Shown here in pieces: positions 54,633 to 62,457 of a stretch of DNA of 64,000 nucleotides. Source of the stretch: JABAAE01 sp036336715 (GTDB taxonomy: Bacteria; Planctomycetota; Planctomycetia; Pirellulales; Pirellulaceae). The stretch lies in assembly GCA_036336715.1 (NCBI GenBank), contig JAYZFP010000023.1, positions 1 through 64,000 on the forward strand, read 5' to 3'. The notes beneath the pieces are model-generated. The model saw only the letters and a program-made list of their open reading frames with translations, had not been told where the DNA came from and did not search any database. Both the position numbers and the translations under genes were made by a program. The stretch's first letter is position 1. Each line of letters starts with the position of its first letter.

Positions 54633-56606
54633 CTACGGTTGATTTTCGCCACACTCCATCCCCAGTTGCCTCATTTTTCGATACAGGTTGCTCCGATGCA
54701 GTCCCAGCCTCCTGGCCGCATCAGTCATGTTGCCGCGAGCCAGGCTGATCTGCTTTTCGATGAATTGAATCTGGAAATCCCGCGTCGCATCACCGAGATT
54801 CAGCTCCAGAGAATACTGAGGTTCGGAATTCAGCGGGCCAGTCATGATAAAAGCCAGGTCTTCACCTTCAATCTTTTCATTCTGCGAAAGGTACGCCAGT
54901 CGCTCCATCATGTTCCGCAATTCTCGGACATTCCCGGGCCAAGGGTGTTGCAGCAATTTCTTGCGGGCGGCAGCAGTAAAGGCGGGAACTTTCCGCTTGG
55001 CCTGCCTCGAGAATTCCTCCAGAAAGTGCTCGGCCAGCACCATCACGTCGTCATCCCGGTCACGCAGGGGTGGCATATCAATGGTGACCACCGTCAAGCG
55101 AAAGAACAGATCCTCCCGGAATTTTTTCTCCCGCACCAGTTCTCCCAAGTTCTGGTTGGTGGCGGCAATCATTCGCACATCTGCCGGAATGGGCGTGGAG
55201 CCCCCAACCCGGACCACGACTTTTTCTTCCAGCACCCGCAGGAGTTTCACCTGACCCGCCAGACTCATGTCTCCGATTTCATCCAGGAAAAGAGTTCCTC
55301 CCGAAGCCAGTTCGAACTTGCCTGGCCGCGTTTCATTGGCATCGGTAAAGGCACCCTTTTCATGGCCGAACAATTCGCTTTCCAGCAGGGATTCGGTGAT
55401 GGCAGCACAATTGACGGTAACCAGGGGTTCCTTTCGTCGCTTGCTCAGGTAATGCACCATCTGCCCGGCCACCTCTTTACCGGTGCCGTTTTCGCCAAGG
55501 ATCAGGACAGACAGGTCCGTGTCTGCCACCCGCTCAATCGTGGCTTTGAGGTTCTCCATGGCGGGACACTGTCCCACCATTCGAACTTCCGCGGCTGCCT
55601 GGTTGACCAGCGTCTCCCGCTTTCGCAACAGCTCCTCGATCTGCTGCGTGTTGGCCAGCGCGATGCCGGCGTGTGACGCCAGTTCTTCGAGGTCCGCTTC
55701 GTCCTCGGCATCAAAGTTTCCGTCAACCTTGTTGATCATCTCGAAAGCCCCCAGGATTTCACCCTGGCAGATCAGGGGAGCACAGAGAAGCGTCCTGGTT
55801 TCAAATCCCAGCTGGCGATCGACCTGCCGGTCTATTTCTTCCTGCTCCTTGACATCGAGATCCACACGCCGGACTTCTCCCGTTTGCACGACCTGGCCCA
55901 CGATTCCGGTGGTGTCAGGAATCCTGAGTTCATTATTCTCAACCCCCAACGCCGGTCGTCCGATAAGTGCCTTATTCGGCTTGTCCCAGAGGAAAATGCT
56001 CGCTCGTTCGGCTCGCATGAGGTTGGTCGACGCCTCAGCCATCTGCTCAAGAAGGGCAGTCACCTCCTGCGTCTGGTTCCATTGAGCCGCCACCTCCAGA
56101 ATGGCCTGTTGACGACGGATTCGGCGGTCCTGCTGACGCGTTGCCCTCCCGATGGCAAGGGCATAGGCGATGACCGCGGCCAGGGAGTCGACCTGCTCGG
56201 CACCCAACTGGTCGCAGGCGCCGACGAGCAGGATTTCCCCTTCCTGGCTGTTTCGCAGCAACGGTACCGCTCCCTTTTTTTGCGGGACTTCCTTGCCACC
56301 GGCATTTTCACTGGCCAAGGAGAAAGCAAACATGCCGCTGTCCAACGCCTCGGCCAGCAGCGCTTCATCCAGTTCGCATGCGCCCGTCTGCGCCAAACGG
56401 TCCCAACGTCCCCGGTTGCCTGCCACTACCGCCAGCCTGGGCAGGGACCATTGGCGGGCGACAAACTCCAACACCGAACCGAGAGCCAGACTCAGTTCTT
56501 TTTCAGGATCCGCCATCAGCTCGATGGATCGGGGAACAAGCTCCGAGGAGGAAGGGAAGAGTTGAATTCGCTCGGAGAGCCCGGGAAGCGGCGAATCGTG
56601 CGGCAT
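54633..56606 (-). CDS. GAF-domain sigma-54-type activator with GAFTDA loop
   Basis: A 657-residue regulator. Residues about 30-165 form a degenerate GAF-like domain, and residues about 180-340 a clear GAF domain (ASIFLWDKPNKALIGRPALG, GIVGQVVQTGEVRRVDL, LCAPLICQGEILGAFEMIN). The AAA+ domain has Walker A GENGTGKE (371-378), Walker B GGTLFLDEIGD and the arginine-rich PWPGNVRELRNMMERL. The surface loop that contacts sigma-54 is GAFTDA at 418-423 instead of GAFTGA. A Fis-type helix-turn-helix ends the protein (NMTDAARRLGLHRSNLYRKM). It probably senses a small ligand through GAF and activates sigma-54 promoters; targets are unknown. It is divergent from fabI. Confidence 0.92.
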   Translation of the reverse strand: MPHDSPLPGLSERIQLFPSSSELVPRSIELMADPEKELSLALGSVLEFVARQWSLPRLAVVAGNRGRWDRLAQTGACELDEALLAEALDSGMFAFSLASENAGGKEVPQKKGAVPLLRNSQEGEILLVGACDQLGAEQVDSLAAVIAYALAIGRATRQQDRRIRRQQAILEVAAQWNQTQEVTALLEQMAEASTNLMRAERASIFLWDKPNKALIGRPALGVENNELRIPDTTGIVGQVVQTGEVRRVDLDVKEQEEIDRQVDRQLGFETRTLLCAPLICQGEILGAFEMINKVDGNFDAEDEADLEELASHAGIALANTQQIEELLRKRETLVNQAAAEVRMVGQCPAMENLKATIERVADTDLSVLILGENGTGKEVAGQMVHYLSKRRKEPLVTVNCAAITESLLESELFGHEKGAFTDANETRPGKFELASGGTLFLDEIGDMSLAGQVKLLRVLEEKVVVRVGGSTPIPADVRMIAATNQNLGELVREKKFREDLFFRLTVVTIDMPPLRDRDDDVMVLAEHFLEEFSRQAKRKVPAFTAAARKKLLQHPWPGNVRELRNMMERLAYLSQNEKIEGEDLAFIMTGPLNSEPQYSLELNLGDATRDFQIQFIEKQISLARGNMTDAARRLGLHRSNLYRKMRQLGMECGENQP

Positions 56607-56785
56607 TGATGGCTTATCTAAAAACTGCTATTTTCCATGCTTGCTGCCAAATTGTAGTCATTTTGATAACGATTGGGTACTGCTTTTTTCAGGAACCGGG
56701 CCTCCGGATGACTGAAGGGGATGATTCACCGGCAGACGGTTATTGGACAAACAGAACGCGAGACAGAACAGATTTGGGTTTTTGT

Positions 56786-57607
56786 ATGGGTTTATTTGAA
56801 AACAAAAAAGGTCTGGTCATCGGAATTGCCAATGACAGTTCCATCGCCAGTATCATCGCTCATGAAATCATGAAGCAGGGTGCAACCTGCGGCGTCACCC
56901 ACCTGCCGGACAAGCCGGATGATGCAAAAAAGAAAAATACGCTGCGGGTCAAAAAGGCGTTGCGTGGATACGAGGATAACGTCCGCTTCATGACCCCGCT
57001 CGATGTTCAGTGTGATGACAATATCCGGCAGGTGATGGACCGGGCTGCCAGCGAATTCGGCAAACTCGATTTTATCCTGCACAGCGTTGCCTTCGCGAAA
57101 CTCGAAGACCTCAAGTGTTCCACCGTGGAATGCAGTCGCGACGGCTTCAAGCTGGCAATGGATATCAGCGCCTACAGCCTGATTGCAATTGCCAATGCGG
57201 CAAAGGATATCATGAATGAAGATTCCGCGATTGCCTGCATGACCTATTTCGGCGGCGAGAAATGTGTGCCGGGTTACAACATGATGGGCGTCTGCAAGGC
57301 AGCACTTGAATCGGTCACCAAGTACCTCGCTTATGATCTCGGACCACGGAAAATCCGGGTCAATGCACTCAGCGCCGGCCCGGTCAAAACCCTGGCCGGT
57401 GTGGCAGCCGGAGTCAAGGAGATGCTTTCCCTGTACGAAGGAATGGCTCCACTGGGACGCAACATTACCGAACAGGAAATCGCCAATTCCGGCGCCTACC
57501 TGCTATCCGGAATGTCAAACGGGATCACCGGCGAAACCCTCCACCTGGACTGCGGATACAATATCATGGGATCACCGGGACGGTTGACGGAAAAATTCGC
57601 CAATTGA
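56786..57607 (+). CDS. fabI: Enoyl-[acyl-carrier-protein] reductase FabI
   Basis: A 273-residue short-chain dehydrogenase that reduces enoyl-ACP with NAD(P)H in the last step of each fatty-acid elongation cycle. The cofactor region GLVIGIANDSSIASIIA (about residues 9-25) has the FabI-specific spacing instead of the common TGxxxGIG. HSVAFAKLEDLKC follows, and the catalytic pair is Tyr...Lys in GYNMMGVCKAAL (Tyr, six residues, Lys). The C-terminal GETLHLDCGYNIMG is typical. The ATG at 56786 starts the conserved MGLFENKKG; the frame is open 136 codons further upstream, overlapping the activator gene, which is rejected. Confidence 0.96.
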   Translation: MGLFENKKGLVIGIANDSSIASIIAHEIMKQGATCGVTHLPDKPDDAKKKNTLRVKKALRGYEDNVRFMTPLDVQCDDNIRQVMDRAASEFGKLDFILHSVAFAKLEDLKCSTVECSRDGFKLAMDISAYSLIAIANAAKDIMNEDSAIACMTYFGGEKCVPGYNMMGVCKAALESVTKYLAYDLGPRKIRVNALSAGPVKTLAGVAAGVKEMLSLYEGMAPLGRNITEQEIANSGAYLLSGMSNGITGETLHLDCGYNIMGSPGRLTEKFAN

Positions 57608-57970
57608 ACGGCCCATGGGATCTGGGGAAATCCAGCAGGTGCAGGGCAGGCAGAAAACTGCAGTCTCAGTACCCCGGTTTTCGATCATCATCGTTCCGTA
57701 CAACCGATGTTCCGTACAACCGATGTTCCTTGAAACCGACGTTCCCTGGAAACCGACCATCGTTCCCTTTGCCGATCAGCTTTCCCTTTAAATTGGGCCG
57801 GATACATTGGGGGCGAAGGCTGACTGGTTGCCCTGGGAACTGATGAAAACCGTCATTCAGGTAGCCAGGTCCTGTCTTTCCCGTCGAGTCCTCCTGCCAG
57901 GCGGATGTTGAAGGGGGCCCAGGCAGCCGCTCCCAACAGCGGGAATTTGGAAAACAAGCGAGTCGATCCG
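57608..57970. other. Intergenic region between fabI and alaS
   Basis: A 363-base gap with no supported gene. It holds a degenerate 16-17-bp tandem repeat (57693-57757). The alaS frame is open back to 57905 but without family residues. Confidence 0.45.
57693..57757. repeat. 16-bp tandem repeat, four copies
   Basis: GTTCCGTACAACCGAT occurs exactly at 57693-57708 and 57709-57724, followed by diverged copies GTTCCTTGAAACCGAC (57725-57740) and GTTCCCTGGAAACCGAC (57741-57757). There is no spacer between copies, so it is not a CRISPR array. Confidence 0.85.
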
Positions 57971-60772
57971 ATGCAAACCGACGAGTTAAGACAAAAATAT
58001 CTCGATTTTTTCGCCAGTCACGGACATAGCGTGCAGCCCAGCGATGTCCTGGTGCCCAAATGGGACAAAACCGTTCTCTTTACCCCCGCCGGGATGAACC
58101 AGTTCAAGGAACACTTCCTCGGCAACATCGATCTCGACTTCACACGAGCCACGACCTGTCAGAAATGCCTGAGGACCGGCGATATCGATAACGTGGGCCG
58201 CACTGCCTACCATCACACCTTCTTTGAAATGCTGGGAAACTTCAGTTTCGGTGATTACTTCAAGCGGGATGCCATCCACTGGGCCTGGGAATTCCTCACG
58301 GACAGGAAATGGCTGGGAATCGACCGGGATCGGCTGAGTGTGACCATTTACCTGGATGATGAAGAGGCAGCAGACATCTGGCACCAGGAAATCGGGCTGA
58401 GCAACGATCGGATCTCCCGCGAGGATGAGGACGAAAATTTCTGGCCGGCCGAGGCTCCCTCCAAGGGTCCTGATGGGGTCTGCGGCCCCTGTTCTGAAAT
58501 CTACTACACGCCGGACGATGGAAAAAAGGTGGAAATCTGGAACCTCGTCTTTACCCAGTTCAACCGCTGCGGTGATCCACCCGACAACCTGCAGCCCCTT
58601 CCCCACAGGAATATCGATACCGGGATGGGCCTGGAACGTTGCGCGGCGGTGATGCAGGGGGCCGACACGAACTACCACATCGATCTTCTGCGACCCCTTG
58701 TGGAGGCGGCCGGGGAAATCTGCGGGACGCAATACGACCCAGTGTCTGACGAGGGGCGCAAATTGAGGCGGATCGCCGACCACGTACGGGCTTGTACCTT
58801 TTCCATCCACGAAAATACCGGGCCGGGACCCAAGGCGGAGAACAGTGTGATCCGGACACTGGTCCGCCGCGCTTTTCTCGATGGCTACCAGATGGGAATG
58901 CGTGATTCCTTTCTCTACCAGCTGGTTCCACGGGTCATTGATCAGATGAAACCTGCCTACCCCGAACTTGAGGAAACCTCCGAAAGGGTGCAGAACACCC
59001 TCAAGGCCGAAGAAGAAGGCTTCCTGAACACGGTGGAAAACGGAATCGCACGGGTCAACCCGGTGGTTGCAAAACTGGTCTCCGCGGGTGAACGGACCTT
59101 TTCCGGCAAGCAAGCTTTCGAGCTGCGAACCACACACGGGATACCGATCGAGTTGATCGAAAAGATTGCCCTCGACAACGAACTCCAGGTGGATCGCGAG
59201 GCTTTCGATCGTTACATGCAACAGCACGGAAAGGACTCCTCATCCGGTGATGTGGGAGTCATGGGAGGCGGTCCCCTCGACCAGGTCAAAAACGAAGTCC
59301 AAGCCACGCAATTTGTCGGTTACCAGCAGATTGAATCCACCGGCACCGTCAGGGCCATTCTCACCGGAGACCGGCGGGTCGCTTCATTGAGCACCGATTC
59401 CGGCATCACAGCCGACGCCACCCTCGTGCTGGACTGCACACCGTTTTATGCCGAATCCGGCGGCCAGGTGGGTGACCGCGGGAGGATCCGATCAGACCAG
59501 TTCGAGTTCGAGGTCCAGGACACGCAGAAAGAAGGAGAACTGTTTACACATCTCGGGCGACTGGTCTCCGGAACGGTCAGCGAGGGGGATGAGGTCGTGG
59601 CGAGGGTCGAGGAGGACCGTCGCCAGGGCATTCGCCGGGCCCATTCAGCCACCCATATCATGCACGCAGCCCTGCAACAACATATCAGCCGGGATGCCCA
59701 CCAGCAGGGATCCAAGGTGGAAGATGACTTCCTCCGTTTCGATTACAGCAACCCTCAATCGGTCGACCGGGAAACATTGCTTCAGATTGAGAATACGGCG
59801 AATGGTTATGTGGATGCCGCTCACGGGATCGAGGCATCGATTGTCAGCCTGGACGAAGCCAGGAACGCCGGCGCGATGATGCTGTTTGGTGAAAAATACC
59901 CGGATCCCTGCCGAATGGTCTCCATGGGCGACTTCAGCCGGGAGCTGTGTGGAGGGACGCACCTCGACAATACAGCCGACGTGGAATTGATGGAAATCAG
60001 GAGCGAATCGGGGCTGTCTGCGGGAACCCGACGGATTGAGGTCCTGACGGGACAAAAGGCGAAGCTTTACCGGGAGCGGGTCGCCAGCGAAGCCAAACGC
60101 TGTGCCGAATTACTCGATTGCAACATCGGTCAGCTGCCCGAAAAAACGCTGGAACTGTTTGAAGAGGTCAGGCAACTGAAAAAGCAACTCGATGCGGGCA
60201 GACCCGGGGGAAAGAAAAAAGACCGCCCGTCCCCGACCCGCGAGGAAACACCCGACTATGCCGAAACCCGGGAAAAACTCCGCGAAGCCGCACAGGCTTC
60301 CAACTCCGAACTGTTTGACACCGCCCTCCGGATAGAGAATGCCCAGGCAGAAATCCGCAGGCTCGATGAGCAACTGCAAAAACTGGAATCCTCGGGGGGC
60401 GTCTCCGCCGATGATCTGATTCAGCAGGCCGTCGAGGAACGGGGGATCCGGATCATTACAGCGGAGATCCCGGGAGGAAATCCGAACCTGATGCGGAATA
60501 CCATCGACCAGATTCGAAAAAAAATCGGCCCGGTTGCGATCCTGCTGGCCTCGGCACTTGGAGAATCGAAGGTCCTGCTGGTGGCCGGGATTTCGAGGGA
60601 ACTTGTCGATCAGGGGTACAGTGCCGGCAACTGGATCAAGACGGTCGCCCCCATCGTCGGTGGCGGTGGAGGAGGCAAGCCGGACATGGCCCAGGCTGGG
60701 GGGAAACACCCTCAAAAAATAAATGAAGCGCTTGCGGCTGCCCGATCCGAATTCGGCAACCAGCAGTCTTGA
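57971..60772 (+). CDS. alaS: Alanyl-tRNA synthetase
   Basis: A 933-residue class II synthetase. The aminoacylation domain begins at residue 1 (MQTDELRQKYLDFFASHGH) and includes LFTPAGMNQFKEHFLG, RATTCQKCLRTGDIDNVG, HHTFFEMLGNFSFGDYF and PHRNIDTGMGLER. The editing domain shows the zinc ligands HSATHIMH and CGGTH. The C-terminal part has a coiled-coil segment with a basic insertion (about residues 735-765, KKKDRPSPTREE) and the DHHA1-type end GGGGGGKPDMAQAGG. At 933 residues it is somewhat longer than usual. The conserved start fixes the ATG at 57971. Confidence 0.97.
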   Translation: MQTDELRQKYLDFFASHGHSVQPSDVLVPKWDKTVLFTPAGMNQFKEHFLGNIDLDFTRATTCQKCLRTGDIDNVGRTAYHHTFFEMLGNFSFGDYFKRDAIHWAWEFLTDRKWLGIDRDRLSVTIYLDDEEAADIWHQEIGLSNDRISREDEDENFWPAEAPSKGPDGVCGPCSEIYYTPDDGKKVEIWNLVFTQFNRCGDPPDNLQPLPHRNIDTGMGLERCAAVMQGADTNYHIDLLRPLVEAAGEICGTQYDPVSDEGRKLRRIADHVRACTFSIHENTGPGPKAENSVIRTLVRRAFLDGYQMGMRDSFLYQLVPRVIDQMKPAYPELEETSERVQNTLKAEEEGFLNTVENGIARVNPVVAKLVSAGERTFSGKQAFELRTTHGIPIELIEKIALDNELQVDREAFDRYMQQHGKDSSSGDVGVMGGGPLDQVKNEVQATQFVGYQQIESTGTVRAILTGDRRVASLSTDSGITADATLVLDCTPFYAESGGQVGDRGRIRSDQFEFEVQDTQKEGELFTHLGRLVSGTVSEGDEVVARVEEDRRQGIRRAHSATHIMHAALQQHISRDAHQQGSKVEDDFLRFDYSNPQSVDRETLLQIENTANGYVDAAHGIEASIVSLDEARNAGAMMLFGEKYPDPCRMVSMGDFSRELCGGTHLDNTADVELMEIRSESGLSAGTRRIEVLTGQKAKLYRERVASEAKRCAELLDCNIGQLPEKTLELFEEVRQLKKQLDAGRPGGKKKDRPSPTREETPDYAETREKLREAAQASNSELFDTALRIENAQAEIRRLDEQLQKLESSGGVSADDLIQQAVEERGIRIITAEIPGGNPNLMRNTIDQIRKKIGPVAILLASALGESKVLLVAGISRELVDQGYSAGNWIKTVAPIVGGGGGGKPDMAQAGGKHPQKINEALAAARSEFGNQQS

Positions 60773-60779
60773 AGCTCGC

Positions 60780-61418
60780 TCAGTCTGTTTTCCGGTGCAG
60801 GCGAAAATCTGCTGCACCATGAAAGGTCAGCAGCCAGGCTCCCCGCCTGGCACTGAAATCGAAGAGCTCAAACACGAACGTCTCCTCGCCCGGCCAGGGA
60901 TAGGCATAAACGAGATCAAAGATCGCGTTGGCTTCTTCCTTTCCTTCCAGGGCAAACCGGGCTTCCAGATCGAGCCACAGGGACATGCTCCCCATTTCCG
61001 CCGCCGCCTGGCTCTCTTTCCAGCTACTGGAAAAATCTGCCGGGATGAACGATCCCTGCAAGTGCTCAAGCTCCGCTCCCAGGCCATGCAGCCAGCGAGC
61101 GGACGCCTTGAAGAGACGCCGGTCCGACTCGATTGCCGTGCACTGAAAACCGACCAAACTGGCGAGGGCGCTGACCACCGCAAATCCACTCCCCCACTCG
61201 CAGCACCGGGGGGAGGACCGGTGATCCAGTTGGCCCGAAACTGCCACCAGCCACCGCCACGCTTCTTCAAAATCTCCGGGGTGAAAACCGGGGACCGGAT
61301 CGGTGTGAGAAACCGCCTGAAACGCCTCAATGGCTTGCCGTCCACTGGTGATGATCCGACGAGCCGCCTCGGGAAGGGCAGACTCATCCAGCTGAAGTTG
61401 CATTCTTTCAAGACTCAT
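60780..61418 (-). CDS. Putative SAM-dependent methyltransferase
   Basis: A 212-residue soluble protein. The segment CCEWGSGFAVVSALASLVG followed by CTAIESDRRLFKAS (about residues 72-106) matches motifs I and II of class I methyltransferases: an acidic residue and glycine-rich loop for SAM, then an acidic residue at the end of strand 2. IFDLVYAYPWPGEE (about 163-176) fits motif IV. No further signature tells the substrate. It ends 7 bases from the convergent alaS stop and lies 195 bases downstream of the HAD phosphatase gene. Confidence 0.6.
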   Translation of the reverse strand: MSLERMQLQLDESALPEAARRIITSGRQAIEAFQAVSHTDPVPGFHPGDFEEAWRWLVAVSGQLDHRSSPRCCEWGSGFAVVSALASLVGFQCTAIESDRRLFKASARWLHGLGAELEHLQGSFIPADFSSSWKESQAAAEMGSMSLWLDLEARFALEGKEEANAIFDLVYAYPWPGEETFVFELFDFSARRGAWLLTFHGAADFRLHRKTD

Positions 61419-61613
61419 TCGGTCAATCCCGGCGAACTGAAGGACGGACTGTCAGCATGGTAACCGGGACTGCAGCCTTGGGGAAACGCTCCAGGTACGG
61501 GACAACCGCTGGCGTTGTCGATGTCCGGGGTCACCCTCGTGCAATCGGATGGTCGGTCGGGCAGGCTCACAGGGCGTCCCTTTTCGGTCCGTTAGACCCG
61601 AACCTCTTGCCGA

Positions 61614-62297
61614 TTAACGAACGCCACCGCTGAGAATTTCCACCATCGCCTCAACGTCACTCAGATCATTTACCAGAAAATCAGGAGTGTACGGTTTCAG
61701 CTGTTCCCCCGTCGAGCCTCCGGTAGCCACCGCCACGGTCACCGCGTCAATCGCTTTGCCACAACGAATGTCATTCGGGGTATCGCCGATCACAAACACA
61801 TTCTCCAGGGTCTCAAGATCCAGCCGGGAAGCGGCGGTTTCCATCGCACTGCGGGCCAGGTCCGACCGGTCCCGGTGATGGTCACCGTACCCTCCCCATG
61901 CAAAGTAGTCACCAATTCCAAAATAGTCGACTTTTTTCCGGGCGCCCTTTTCAATGTTGCCCGTCAAAAGTGCCAACTCGACTTGCGGCGATCTGGCAAG
62001 ACATTCCAGCAAATCCGGGACACCGGGCAACAGGCTGCCCTCACAGGCCTCCAGTTCTTCCCCCAGGATTCCGAGGTAACCTGAAACGAATCGCTTCCAG
62101 TTGCTTTCGGTCTCTTCAATGGCATGAGCCTGGAACAACTGGCTGGCGATCTCCCGGTCGGTCTGCCCGTGTATTTCAATTTCGGCGATCTCTTCCCGGA
62201 TTCCAAAAATCGTCCTCATCACTCGAACAATCGACTTGCCGCCGGCCCCTTGGGAGATTAGAAGTGTGCCATCGATGTCGAAAAAAACCAGGTTCAA
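61614..62297 (-). CDS. HAD-superfamily phosphatase (phosphoglycolate phosphatase-like)
   Basis: A 227-residue hydrolase of the haloacid dehalogenase superfamily. Motif I is FFDIDGTLL at residues 5-13, with the nucleophile in DxDGT; motif II is ALLTGN; motif III and IV correspond to KGARKKVDYFG and VFVIGDTPNDI. A four-helix cap lies between motifs I and II, as in phosphoglycolate phosphatases and beta-phosphoglucomutases. The start is a TTG at 62297, supported by GAGGAG about 6 bases upstream, one of the better ribosome binding sites in the window. It is divergent from the cytochrome gene. Confidence 0.85.
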   Translation of the reverse strand: MNLVFFDIDGTLLISQGAGGKSIVRVMRTIFGIREEIAEIEIHGQTDREIASQLFQAHAIEETESNWKRFVSGYLGILGEELEACEGSLLPGVPDLLECLARSPQVELALLTGNIEKGARKKVDYFGIGDYFAWGGYGDHHRDRSDLARSAMETAASRLDLETLENVFVIGDTPNDIRCGKAIDAVTVAVATGGSTGEQLKPYTPDFLVNDLSDVEAMVEILSGGVR

Positions 62298-62457
62298 AAC
62301 AGGCTCCTCGGGCGGTGCAAAAATTCGGGGAACGATGTAGTCTCCCTGATGGATGGATGTTAAATTATCGGTCTCGCCCTGAGAATGGCAGTAACTCCAA
62401 CTCGCTCACCCCCATTCGCAACGAACGACCGTTTGCAACCACGAAAAAGGCATTTGG

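Noticed and set aside
56378..56785. Upstream extension of the fabI frame by 136 codons
   Set aside because: It overlaps the 5' end of the activator gene on the other strand and crosses the promoter region; FabI begins at the conserved MGLFENKKG.
57693..57757. Possible short CRISPR-like array
   Set aside because: The repeat units are directly adjacent without spacers and there are no cas genes.
57986..59227. Open frame of 413 codons antisense to alaS
   Set aside because: It lies fully inside the conserved catalytic part of AlaS and has no family features.
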